NCBI RefSeq assembly: GCF_017742245.1
Contig: NZ_JAGHKO010000011.1
Coordinates: 336,518-400,517, forward strand
Length of the DNA stretch: 64,000 nucleotides
Direction of reading: 5' to 3'
Origin: Niastella soli
Lineage (GTDB): Bacteria > Bacteroidota > Bacteroidia > Chitinophagales > Chitinophagaceae
Below the pieces are notes generated by a model, which was given only the letters and a program-made list of their open reading frames with translations, did not search any database and was not told the DNA's origin. Position 1 is the stretch's first letter; each line of letters opens with the position of its first letter. A program made the translations under genes and the position numbers. This document shows, in pieces, positions 1 to 8,665 of the stretch.

Positions 1-1
1 G

Positions 2-1069
2 AATGTTGACCAGTACTTTAACACTACTACTAACTTACTTACGGATATGCAGGCTGCGGTAGGTACACCCTATACAGTGGGTGGTGGATTTGCTGAATTA
101 AATTATTCCGACTTAAAATCGTGGGGTACTGAACTTAACGTGACCTGGAAAGACAAGATTGCCAGAAAGGTTGACTACTCAATCAACATGAACTTTGGTA
201 CCGGCAACTACCGGACTACCAAATACTACAATCAGGTTATCGGTTATCCAGGGGTGACAGAAACCAGAAGATCTGTGGGAAATGACGGCTACAACCCTGT
301 TTATGGCTATAAAACATGGAGAGAAACTTCCAGTGGCGACGGGATCTTACGTACTGACGAAGACATCGATAATTACTGGCAATACCTTACTGATAATGCC
401 AACAAATCAGGTGTTACCGGCGGACCGAAATATGGTGAGATCATTGCCAAATCGGGGATGAAAAAAGGAATGGTGGCCTATCAGGATTTAGGCGGTGCGT
501 TAAACTATGACGGTACTTATGAAGGACCGAACGGGATCATCGACAAAGACGGTGCACAGGATTATGCTGTAATAGCAAAAACTAACCGGACCTGGGGTGT
601 TACCACCAACCTGAGCTTTGGTTATAAGGGTATTACTTTAAGTGCGCAGATCGCAACCTCATGGGGTGGTTATAATCAGATCGATTATATTAAGAATGCT
701 ACCAGCAGTAATGCGGGTATCTGGTCACAGCCTATTTACCTGACTGATATGTATGATGCAGTAGATAATCCCAATGGTAAATATCCTGGCATGTCAGTAA
801 ATGACTGGGGTGGAACCAATTCTGATGCTGATTTCTGGAAAGTATCTTCTTTCCGTTCGTATGTACGTACGATGACCATTGGCTATGCATTACCAAAAAA
901 TCTGGTGAGAAGAGCCCGTATCGATAATGCCAGAGTATACCTGTCCGGTAACAATTTATGGGATTTCTATAACCCATATCCGATGAAATACCGGAATATG
1001 TATGACTCGCCAAATGTGCCTTATCCAACACTGCGTACATGGGCGCTGGGCTTAAACGTAGGATTCTAA
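2..1069 (+). CDS. SusC/RagA-type TonB-linked outer membrane protein, C-terminal part (5' end outside window)
   Basis: The reading frame is open from base 2 and ends at TAA 1067-1069, giving 355 residues without a start, so this is the C-terminal third of a larger receptor (SusC proteins usually have about 1000 residues). The sequence has the alternating aromatic/polar beta-strands of an outer membrane barrel. The end is typical of SusC, with a segment SGNNLWDFYNPYP and a final LGLNVGF ending in phenylalanine, as expected for barrel insertion. SusC forms the TonB-driven channel that imports oligosaccharides captured by SusD. The susD-like gene starts 29 bases downstream, the usual SusCD order. 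The specific glycan cannot be read from this part; the enzymes downstream suggest pectin side chains. Confidence 0.93.
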   Translation, partial: NVDQYFNTTTNLLTDMQAAVGTPYTVGGGFAELNYSDLKSWGTELNVTWKDKIARKVDYSINMNFGTGNYRTTKYYNQVIGYPGVTETRRSVGNDGYNPVYGYKTWRETSSGDGILRTDEDIDNYWQYLTDNANKSGVTGGPKYGEIIAKSGMKKGMVAYQDLGGALNYDGTYEGPNGIIDKDGAQDYAVIAKTNRTWGVTTNLSFGYKGITLSAQIATSWGGYNQIDYIKNATSSNAGIWSQPIYLTDMYDAVDNPNGKYPGMSVNDWGGTNSDADFWKVSSFRSYVRTMTIGYALPKNLVRRARIDNARVYLSGNNLWDFYNPYPMKYRNMYDSPNVPYPTLRTWALGLNVGF

Positions 1070-1098
1070 CCAATTTGATAACTGATTATATTGTTAAT

Positions 1099-3093
1099 AT
1101 GAAAAATAAATTAGCAAGTTTCCTGTTCGGCGCTGCTGCAGTGGTGGCGACTGCCGGAACGGGTTGTAAGAAAAGTTTTCTGGAAGACATGAGGAGCTAT
1201 GAGAAATTTGATGAGACCATGTTCACCAGTGAAGCGTTGACCGGTGCATATATAGACAGAACTTACAAGGATTTTTTTAATAATTATAGAACTCCTACGG
1301 TTACAGTAACTGGCTTGTATGATAATAACAGGTCAAATAGTACGGATGAATTGGGTGGAACTGTGACCTCTTATATTAATCCAACTACAGAGCTGAAGCA
1401 GGCTTCCCAGGCTGATATTTATTTTGGCGATCAGCTGAAGGCCAGTGTAGTTAACAACTCTTATACACGCATCCGTTTTGCAAACTTTTTGATTGAAAAA
1501 GTAAATGGCGGAGCTGCCCAGGTGCTTTCGGATGATTTTAAAAAGACAGCAAAAGGACAAATGTATATGTTCCGGGCGCTGCAGTATTTTGACCTGGTTC
1601 GCGTGTATGGCGGTGTGCCGATCGTAACAAGCGTAGAAGCAGCCAGTGCCGATGATGAGGCCATTAAAATACCCCGCGCAAAAACGTCGGAGGTTATTGC
1701 CCAGATCGTAGCGGATCTTGACTCTGCTGCCATCTTATTGCCCATGAAATGGGCGAATGTAAGTACTGATTATGGCAGATTTACTGCTGCTGGCGCCATG
1801 GCCCTCAAAAGCCGGGTGCTGCTCACCGCTGCAAGTCCCCTGTTCAATGCTAACTGGGATAATGCAGGTGATGATCACTGGCAAAAAGCCCTTGATGCAG
1901 GTCTGCAGGCAGAAGCTGCCTTAACGACTGCTGGTTATGGCGGTTCTATCACTACTGCAAAGGACTGGTCGGAAGTAACATTTAAAAATGACAACTCGTT
2001 TAATGGCGAGGCCCTTATTGTGATGCTTCTATCCAATACCACTAATACAAGCACCGGTTTAAATAGTAGCTGGGAAAATTCGTTAAGGCCAAAAGATTAT
2101 AACGGCGGCGGTGGTATTGCTGCGCCCCAGGCTATGATCGATCTGTTTCCCCTGGCCAATGGAAGCCGTCCTACAGCAGTAAATGGCTATAACCCCACTT
2201 ATTTTTATGAGAACCGGGACCCCCGTTTTTATCGCACGTTTGCATTCTCAGGAGCTAAATGGGGGGTGAAAACAAACCCCAATAAAGTTGCCTGGTTGTA
2301 CAGATGGAAAAAGAATGATGCTGCTACCAGCGGTACCTTCTATGCAAATAACCAGACTAACAGTCCGGCCATTGTTCGGAAAATGTCTAACCCGGCTGCG
2401 GACAGCTCCACTTTTGCTAATTCCGGTACAGATATCTTTGATATGCGTTATGCGGAGTTGTTATTGAATATTGCTGAGTGTTATGCGGCACAAGGAAAGA
2501 TCACTGAGTGTGTCACTTACCTCGCAAAAATCCGTAAGCGGGTATATCCTTTGAGTGCCGCTGCCAACTTCTACGGTATTGGAACTCCCGGAGACAAGTA
2601 TGCTGCTTTGGAAGCCTGTCTGTACGAGCGTCGCGTGGAACTGGCCTATGAAGGAAAACGCTTCTGGGATATGCAACGCTGGATGTTATATGATGACGAT
2701 GGTTCTATCGGTGATAACACCAACCAATTGCTTAATATCGCCAAACTCAACGGTACAAGCCGTCAGGGTTCTTATTGGGAAGCAAAAGTAAACAATGACA
2801 AAGATCCGTTAACAGCAGCCGACAGAGCATCTATTGCTGTTGATCCCGATGCATCAGATTTCGCTGCCCAAATAACAAAGCTGCATACTTTATTTGATGC
2901 CAAATTTAAAGTGACGCCGCTTGACAATCCCTGGGACCAGGTTAATAAAGCTGGTGTATCTATGTTATTCAGGTCGAACTATTATGTAAGTGGTTTGCAC
3001 TCGTCGCCTTTAGGTCTTAACTCATGGTTAACTCAAACCATCGGTTGGCAGGATTATTATGGCAACATGGGTACATACGACTACAGACAATAA
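1099..3093 (+). CDS. SusD/RagB family glycan-binding lipoprotein
   Basis: A 664-residue protein with an N-terminal export signal and a Cys at residue 23 (TGCKKSFL) that would be lipidated. The lipobox is slightly atypical, with Gly at -3. SusD hallmarks are visible: early TPR-like helices with RFANFLIEK, then GQMYMFRALQYFDLVRVYGGVPI, and a C-terminal half with YAELLLNIAECYAAQGK and YERRVELAYEGKRFWDMQRW. SusD proteins are surface lids that bind glycan over the SusC pore. ATG 1099 was chosen because it begins the signal peptide; an upstream ATG at 1039 would overlap the SusC end and add a non-signal extension. A strong hairpin terminator follows at 3144-3180, so the SusCD transcript may end there. 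Confidence 0.94.
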   Translation: MKNKLASFLFGAAAVVATAGTGCKKSFLEDMRSYEKFDETMFTSEALTGAYIDRTYKDFFNNYRTPTVTVTGLYDNNRSNSTDELGGTVTSYINPTTELKQASQADIYFGDQLKASVVNNSYTRIRFANFLIEKVNGGAAQVLSDDFKKTAKGQMYMFRALQYFDLVRVYGGVPIVTSVEAASADDEAIKIPRAKTSEVIAQIVADLDSAAILLPMKWANVSTDYGRFTAAGAMALKSRVLLTAASPLFNANWDNAGDDHWQKALDAGLQAEAALTTAGYGGSITTAKDWSEVTFKNDNSFNGEALIVMLLSNTTNTSTGLNSSWENSLRPKDYNGGGGIAAPQAMIDLFPLANGSRPTAVNGYNPTYFYENRDPRFYRTFAFSGAKWGVKTNPNKVAWLYRWKKNDAATSGTFYANNQTNSPAIVRKMSNPAADSSTFANSGTDIFDMRYAELLLNIAECYAAQGKITECVTYLAKIRKRVYPLSAAANFYGIGTPGDKYAALEACLYERRVELAYEGKRFWDMQRWMLYDDDGSIGDNTNQLLNIAKLNGTSRQGSYWEAKVNNDKDPLTAADRASIAVDPDASDFAAQITKLHTLFDAKFKVTPLDNPWDQVNKAGVSMLFRSNYYVSGLHSSPLGLNSWLTQTIGWQDYYGNMGTYDYRQ

Positions 3094-3525
3094 CAAGTAA
3101 GCAGGGTGAACATCATGATCCCGCTGCAATAAATACTAACAGACAGAGGGCGCCCTACCAGGCGCCCTCTGCTGTTTTTAAACCGCAAGTTCTTTTATAG
3201 AAATGCCGTTGCACCGGATGTGGTAAAAGGATTGGAAAAAGGAAGACAGGAAATCGGATAAAAAAGCTATAATATTTTCAGCATGTGCAACTTTTGCGTG
3301 TGTATCAGTCGTCTGTGATGATACATGCTTCTCTGCAGATTTTGGCTGGAACATAGGATCAGCCTATTATTTGTTAAAAATACATTTACTGGGATGATGA
3401 GTGGTCCTTCCTGTATTTTTATGAAGAATAAATGTAACTTGAACTTTTAAACAGGGCCCGAAAAGAAGACCGACAACACGACGTACCTTATTCTGTTTAA
3501 ACACACCATGATTTGAAAATTGTTA
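3094..3525. other. Intergenic region between SusD and the pectate lyase gene
   Basis: This 432-base gap holds the terminator at 3144-3180 and then about 345 bases of AT-rich sequence with no convincing reading frame. It is the longest non-repetitive spacer in the glycan locus, so a promoter for the downstream enzyme genes is likely here. I could not find an exact Bacteroidetes -33/-7 pair (TTTG and TAnnTTTG); the nearest matches around 3343-3390 are imperfect. Confidence 0.5.
3144..3180 (+). terminator. Rho-independent terminator after the SusD gene
   Basis: An 11-bp perfect inverted repeat (CAGAGGGCGCC at 3144-3154, complement at 3161-3171) with a 6-base loop is followed by CTGTTTTTA. It lies 51 bases after the SusD stop and fits an intrinsic terminator. 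Confidence 0.8.
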
Positions 3526-5193
3526 ATGATGAAAATGAAAAAATTTCGCAACCTTCTTTTAGTTTCCGCTGTGGGATTGGCGCAGCCGGTTTTTGCTCAG
3601 TACCCAAAAATTCCTCAGGATGTACAGAGGTGGTCAGATTCTTTAATGAATGCCGAGCGTAAACAGTCTGATGAAGCCTGGGCCAAAGCATTGCCCATTA
3701 TTGAAAAAGAAGCAAGAGAGGGCAAACCCTATATTCCCTGGGCGGCCCGTCCGTACGATCTGCCTCAGGCAAATATTGTGGCATTCCCCGGTGCTGAAGG
3801 CGGTGGCGCTTACAGCTTCGGCGGTCGTGGTGGTAAAGTGATCGTGGTGACCAGTCTGGAAGACAGAGGCCCCGGCACCTTCCGCGAGGCTTGTGAAACA
3901 GGTGGCGCCCGTATTGTGGTGTTCAATGTTGCAGGGATCATTCACCTGAAAACCCCGGTGATCATTCGCGCCCCATATATTACTATCCAGGGGCAGTCTG
4001 CCCCCGGCGATGGCGTATGTATTGCCGGTGAATCAGTATGGCTCAATACCCACGACGTAGTGGTTCGCTTTATGCGTTTCCGCCGTGGCGAAACCAATGT
4101 AGGCCGTCGCGATGATGCCATTGGTGGCAACCCCGTTGGTAATATCATGATCGACCACGTATCTGCCTCATGGGGTCTTGATGAGAACATGAGTATGTAC
4201 CGTCACATGTACAATGACAGCACTGGTGCAATAGAGCAAAAACTGGGAACAGTGAACATCACTATCCAGAACTCTATATTTGCTGAAGCGCTGGATACCT
4301 ATAACCACTCTTTTGGTAGCACCCTGGGTGGTGAGAATTGCACCTTCATGCGCAACATGTGGGCAAACAATACCGGCCGTAACCCATCAGTGGGTTGGAA
4401 CGGTACTTTCAACTTTGTAAACAACGTTGTGTTTAACTGGATGCACCGTTCCAGCGATGGCGGCGACTACCGCGCTATGTACAACTTCATCAATAACTAT
4501 TACAAACCTGGTCCGGTCACTACAAAGGATGGCGCCGTAGGCCACCGTTTCCTGAAACCCGAATCAGGCCGCAGCAAACTGAAAACAAAAGTTTATGGCC
4601 GCGCCTATGTGAACGGTAATATCATGGAAGGCTATCCTGAAATTACCAAAAACAACTGGGCTGGTGGCGTACAGGTTGAAGAAATGAAAGATGCCGGTGA
4701 ATACACCGATTTTATAAAAGTGAACGAGCCCCTGCCAATGCCCAAGCTCACCACCATTACCGCTACGGAAGCTTATGGTTATGTAGTGAAAAATGCAGGT
4801 GCTATTCTGCCTAAACGCGATGCAGTGGATATCCGCGTTTCTGAGCAGGTAAGAACAGGTAAGATCGCTTACAAAGAGGGTGTACCTTTACCTACTACCC
4901 AATTTGAACACCGTAAACTGCCAATAGATTCTTATAAATCAGGTATCATTACTGATCCGGCTCAGGTTGGCGGTTATCCGGAATACAAGGGCACTCCCTA
5001 TAAGGACAGTGACAACGACGGTATGCCCGATGATTATGAAGTTAAACATGGTTTGAACCCAAAGAATGCAGCCGACGCTTCTCAGTACAAAACAAAAGGT
5101 GGCTATACGAACATCGAAGAGTACCTGAACAGCCTGGTGAACATCAGCACGGTGAAACCCGAAGTAAGCAAAACGACTACAGCTAAGAAATAA
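3526..5193 (+). CDS. Secreted pectate lyase, PL1-like, with C-terminal calcium-binding repeat
   Basis: A 555-residue protein with a Sec signal peptide ending near VFAQ. The mature part begins with the Bacteroidetes pectate lyase pattern FPGAEGGGAYSFGGRGG, then VTSLEDRGPGTFREA, a right-handed beta-helix, and NIMIDHVSASWGLDENMS, a segment matching the calcium/substrate site of PL1 lyases. Near residue 494 is a DSDNDGMPDDYE segment of the thrombospondin type-3/EF-like kind, followed by NIEEYLNSLV. PL1 enzymes cleave polygalacturonate by beta-elimination, so this is the likely backbone-cutting enzyme of the locus. The start is uncertain: TTG 3520 and ATGs at 3526, 3529 and 3535 all precede the signal peptide. 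A dispersed repeat follows at 5203. Confidence 0.88.
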   Translation: MMKMKKFRNLLLVSAVGLAQPVFAQYPKIPQDVQRWSDSLMNAERKQSDEAWAKALPIIEKEAREGKPYIPWAARPYDLPQANIVAFPGAEGGGAYSFGGRGGKVIVVTSLEDRGPGTFREACETGGARIVVFNVAGIIHLKTPVIIRAPYITIQGQSAPGDGVCIAGESVWLNTHDVVVRFMRFRRGETNVGRRDDAIGGNPVGNIMIDHVSASWGLDENMSMYRHMYNDSTGAIEQKLGTVNITIQNSIFAEALDTYNHSFGSTLGGENCTFMRNMWANNTGRNPSVGWNGTFNFVNNVVFNWMHRSSDGGDYRAMYNFINNYYKPGPVTTKDGAVGHRFLKPESGRSKLKTKVYGRAYVNGNIMEGYPEITKNNWAGGVQVEEMKDAGEYTDFIKVNEPLPMPKLTTITATEAYGYVVKNAGAILPKRDAVDIRVSEQVRTGKIAYKEGVPLPTTQFEHRKLPIDSYKSGIITDPAQVGGYPEYKGTPYKDSDNDGMPDDYEVKHGLNPKNAADASQYKTKGGYTNIEEYLNSLVNISTVKPEVSKTTTAKK

Positions 5194-5202
5194 GATCTTT
5201 AA

Positions 5203-5341
5203 GACCTGTAAGGTTCGTCATCGGGTCTTGAATAATTACGAGGAACGATCGAACCTGACAGGTCCTTTCAAAGAAACCTGACCTGTCAGGTGCAAATGGA
5301 CTCTCTACAGGTGCAAGCTCGAGTGATGCACCTTACAGGTC
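5203..5341. repeat. Dispersed intergenic element, copy A (GACCTGTAAGGT termini)
   Basis: A 139-base unit bounded by inverted ends GACCTGTAAGGT (5203-5214) and ACCTTACAGGTC (5330-5341), with a second inner pair built on CCTGACAGGTC / GACCTGTCAGG. Related copies lie at 13097-13234 and 47652-47819. No reading frame is apparent. It begins 9 bases after the pectate lyase stop. Confidence 0.8.
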
Positions 5342-5389
5342 AGCCCATTTGCACATTCGCAGTTAGATATTTAAGGTTACGCAAATGTT

Positions 5390-5413
5390 AGTCCCCCGAC
5401 ATGTCGGGGGACT
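5390..5413. repeat. 24-base perfect palindrome
   Basis: The arms AGTCCCCCGACA and TGTCGGGGGACT are exact reverse complements with no loop and are followed by a short T/A-rich stretch. It could form a hairpin in RNA or be a REP-like palindrome; there is no clear U-run for a terminator. It lies about 75 bases before the next gene. Confidence 0.6.
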
Positions 5414-5486
5414 TTAACACTAATCATCGGCAGTTATGTTTTTAGCAATTCGACCAACACACAGCGCTAATTTTGTAAACGTTTTC

Positions 5487-8400
5487 ATGAAACCGTTCTT
5501 TATTGGCAGCCTGCTGCTGATGACAGGTGCGGCTTTCTCCCAGAAAGATAAAAAGGTTCAGCCCCAGCCTCCCTTATCAAACGTAAAAGGCAAACTCGCT
5601 TATGTAGCCGATTCCCTCGGCAACCGGGTCCCTGACTTCTCTTTTTGCGGGTATATGGGCGGCGATAAAGCCATCCCCGATGCTCCGGTGAAAGTAGTGG
5701 TGCCTGTAAGATCAGGTGATGCTACCCTTCGCATTCAGGCTGCGCTCGATTATGTAGCCAGCTTACCCCTCGATAAAAATAATGTACGTGGTGCTGTTTT
5801 GTTACTGCCTGGCCAGTACGATGTGGCCGGACAATTGATCATTCGCGCCTCCGGTGTGGTATTACGCGGCAGCGGATATGCTGATAATGGAACTGTTTTA
5901 AAAGGGACCGGTAAAGACCGGCAAACCCTGATTGCAATAGCTGGTAAAAACGACCGGCAACTTAACACTGAGATCAAGCTTACTGATAAATATATACCCG
6001 TTAACAGCATTACTGTTAACGTAGCTACTCCAACTAATTTCAAAGCAGGGGATAAGGTGATCATTCACCGTCCTTCTACCCAAAACTGGATAAATGACCT
6101 GCACACCAATCATTTTGGTGGCGGTATTACCGCATTGGGCTGGAAACCCGGTCAACGCGATCTGTATTGGGACCGGACCATTGTGGCAGTAAATAATGGC
6201 GCCATTCAATTGGATGCGCCATTGACCACCGCGCTCGATGAACAATATGGTGGCGGGATGATCGCTTCCTACAACTGGAACGGACGCATCCAGGACGCAG
6301 GGGTGGAGAACCTCCGGTTGGTATCTGAGTATGATGCCAATAATCCCAAAGACGAAGCCCATCGCTGGATGGCCATCGGTATTGAAAATGCTACCGACAC
6401 CTGGGTACGGCAGGTAGTGTTTGAACACTTTGCCGGTTCTGCTGTGTTCATACCAGAAACCAGTAAACGAATTACTGTAGAAGATTGTAAATCGCTGGCC
6501 CCCGTTTCGGAGATTGGTGGTCATCGTCGCAATACGTTTTATACCGCCGGTCAACAGGTACTGTTTCAACGGTTGTATGCCGAGTATGGCAATCATGATT
6601 TTGCCACCGGTTTTTGTGCGCCTGGACCCAACGCATTTGTACAATGTCAGTCGCACCGCCCTTATGGTTTCAGTGGTGGTTTAGACAGCTGGTCAGCTGG
6701 GGTGTTGTTTGATATGGTGACTGTAGACGGCCAACCCATCAGCTTTTTGAACCGTGGGCAGGATGGCAATGGCGCCGGTTGGAATATTGCCAACAGTGTT
6801 TTCTGGAATTGCTCTGCCGCCCGCATAGATTGTTACCAGCCCCCTACGGCACAGAACTGGTCGTTTGGCAGCTGGGCGCAGTTTTCTGGCGATGGCTATT
6901 GGGGTGAATCGAACAACACAATAGAACCACGCAGTTTGTATTATGCACAGCTGAAAGAAAGATTAAATACAGATCTTACCGGCAGGGCGCAATTGCTGCT
7001 GATTGAATCAGACGCAACCAGCAGTCCTACCGTAGCACAGGCTGCTGCACTAACTGCCCTGTCAAAAGACCCGCAACCTACTGTAAAGGAATATATTGAT
7101 GGTGCTGCCAAACGGCAACCCATACCTACTGCAGCGACCGGGATAAAAACCATTGATGAGATCGGGTTTAAACAACCTGCTACTATACCAAACGTGGCTG
7201 CTATGCATGTGCAGAACAGCTGGCTGGTACGTGGTAATGAGGTCTTGACCGGCAGTCGCTCCGAATCTCCCTGGTGGAACGGCAGTGCACGGCCATACGC
7301 CATGCCGAATGCCAAAGAAGCTATTACGCGGTACATTCCCGGCCAAACCGGCAAAGGACTTACCGATGACCTGGGCAATATGACCGATGAGATGAAAGCT
7401 GGTCATGAAGTTGCCTTTGAACAAAATTACGCCTTGTGGTATGAGCGTCGCCGTGATGACCATGAACGCATCCGCCGGATGGATGGCGATGTATGGACGC
7501 CCTTCTATGAACTGCCTTTCGCCCGCAGTGGTAAAGACACTGCCTGGGATGGCCTGAGTAAATACGATCTTACCAAATACAATTACTGGTACTGGAACCG
7601 CCTGAAACAATTTGCTGATCTGGCCGATCAGAAAGGGCTGGTACTGGTACACCAGAATTTCTTCCAGCATAATATTATTGAAGCAGGTGCCCATTATGTT
7701 GATTTCCCTTTCCGCACCGCGAACAACATCAATAATACCGGGTTCCCTGAACCAGTTCCATTCGCAGGCGACAAACGGGTATTCATGGCCGAACAGTTTT
7801 ATGATGTAACCCAACCCGTTCGCCGTGAATTGTTACGCGCATATATTCGCCAGTGCCTGAACAACTTTGCCAACAACAATGGCGTGATACAATTGACCGG
7901 CGCCGAGTTTACCGGTCCTTTACACTTTGTACAGTTCTGGGTAGATGTGGTAAAAGAATGGGAAAAGGAAACCGGCAAAAAGCAATTGATTGGCTTAAGC
8001 ACTACCAAAGATGTACAGGACGCTATTTTAGCCGATGCTGACCGTGCTGCAGCCATCGATATCATCGACATCCGCTACTGGCATTATCAGCAGGATGGTT
8101 CGGCATATGCGCCTCTGGGCGGACAAAGCCTGGCGCCCCGTCAACAGGCCCGTCAGTTCAAACCTAAAAAGACTTCCTTTGAACAGGTATACCGTGCTGT
8201 TAGAGAATATCGAGAAAAGTTTGCCGGCAAAGCCGTGATCTATTCCGGCGATAGTTATGATAACCTGGGTTGGGCAGTATTCATGGCCGGTGGTTCACTG
8301 GCAAATATTCCTGCAATGGCCGATGCCGGTTTTATTACCGCCGCAGCTGCCATGAAACCCGTTGACGGACCATCAAAGGAACAATATACCCTGGCGAATG

Positions 8401-8603
8401 CAGGGAATGGCTATATCGTTTTCAGCAATGGCAGCGATGTACAGGTTGACCTTACCAAGGCACCCGGCAGCTTTAAAGTAAAATGGTTCGACGCCAATAA
8501 AGGCCAGGTAATAGGAAAAGAAGAAAAGGTAAAAGGGGGGAAAGTAATTACCTTGAAAAGCACCCAACCCGGCACTGTAGTGGCCTGGATAAAAAAAGGA
8601 TAA
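5487..8603 (+). CDS. Secreted beta-helix protein with C-terminal glycosidase-like (DUF6298-type) region
   Basis: A 1038-residue protein with a signal peptide ending at AFSQ. Residues of about 60-520 resemble a pectate-lyase-superfamily right-handed beta-helix: ALDYVASLPLDKNNVRGAVLLLPGQYDVAG, LIIRASGVVLRGSG, then repeated short strands around IENATDTWVRQVVFEHFAGSAVFI. The C-terminal half, from about residue 600, has TIM-barrel-like features: NYWYWNRLKQFADLADQKGLVLVHQNFFQ, LTGAEFTGPLHFVQFWVDVVKEW, IIDIRYWHY. I associate this layout with Bacteroidetes proteins annotated DUF6298, whose reaction I do not know. The start at ATG 5487 begins the signal peptide; the frame extends to 5436 without one. 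Within the locus it probably acts on pectin in the periplasm or at the surface. Confidence 0.75.
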   Translation: MKPFFIGSLLLMTGAAFSQKDKKVQPQPPLSNVKGKLAYVADSLGNRVPDFSFCGYMGGDKAIPDAPVKVVVPVRSGDATLRIQAALDYVASLPLDKNNVRGAVLLLPGQYDVAGQLIIRASGVVLRGSGYADNGTVLKGTGKDRQTLIAIAGKNDRQLNTEIKLTDKYIPVNSITVNVATPTNFKAGDKVIIHRPSTQNWINDLHTNHFGGGITALGWKPGQRDLYWDRTIVAVNNGAIQLDAPLTTALDEQYGGGMIASYNWNGRIQDAGVENLRLVSEYDANNPKDEAHRWMAIGIENATDTWVRQVVFEHFAGSAVFIPETSKRITVEDCKSLAPVSEIGGHRRNTFYTAGQQVLFQRLYAEYGNHDFATGFCAPGPNAFVQCQSHRPYGFSGGLDSWSAGVLFDMVTVDGQPISFLNRGQDGNGAGWNIANSVFWNCSAARIDCYQPPTAQNWSFGSWAQFSGDGYWGESNNTIEPRSLYYAQLKERLNTDLTGRAQLLLIESDATSSPTVAQAAALTALSKDPQPTVKEYIDGAAKRQPIPTAATGIKTIDEIGFKQPATIPNVAAMHVQNSWLVRGNEVLTGSRSESPWWNGSARPYAMPNAKEAITRYIPGQTGKGLTDDLGNMTDEMKAGHEVAFEQNYALWYERRRDDHERIRRMDGDVWTPFYELPFARSGKDTAWDGLSKYDLTKYNYWYWNRLKQFADLADQKGLVLVHQNFFQHNIIEAGAHYVDFPFRTANNINNTGFPEPVPFAGDKRVFMAEQFYDVTQPVRRELLRAYIRQCLNNFANNNGVIQLTGAEFTGPLHFVQFWVDVVKEWEKETGKKQLIGLSTTKDVQDAILADADRAAAIDIIDIRYWHYQQDGSAYAPLGGQSLAPRQQARQFKPKKTSFEQVYRAVREYREKFAGKAVIYSGDSYDNLGWAVFMAGGSLANIPAMADAGFITAAAAMKPVDGPSKEQYTLANAGNGYIVFSNGSDVQVDLTKAPGSFKVKWFDANKGQVIGKEEKVKGGKVITLKSTQPGTVVAWIKKG

Positions 8604-8623
8604 TTAAAAATTTAGTGTGTCAT

Positions 8624-8637
8624 CCGCCAGCTGGCGG
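8624..8637. repeat. Short GC palindrome in intergenic gap
   Basis: CCGCCAGCTGGCGG is a perfect 14-base palindrome in the 62-base gap between two enzyme genes. It may be a processing hairpin or a remnant of a dispersed palindrome; no function can be assigned. Confidence 0.4.
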
Positions 8638-8665
8638 CTGGCTCACCCTAGATCATAAAAGAATT

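Noticed and set aside
5468-5475. TAATTTTG match to the -7 promoter consensus before the beta-helix gene
   Set aside because: It is only 12 bases from the start codon and no -33 TTTG is at the right distance.
5898-7814. Long minus-strand frames (about 250 residues each) inside the beta-helix gene
   Set aside because: They are shadows of the 1038-residue plus-strand gene, without plausible domains.
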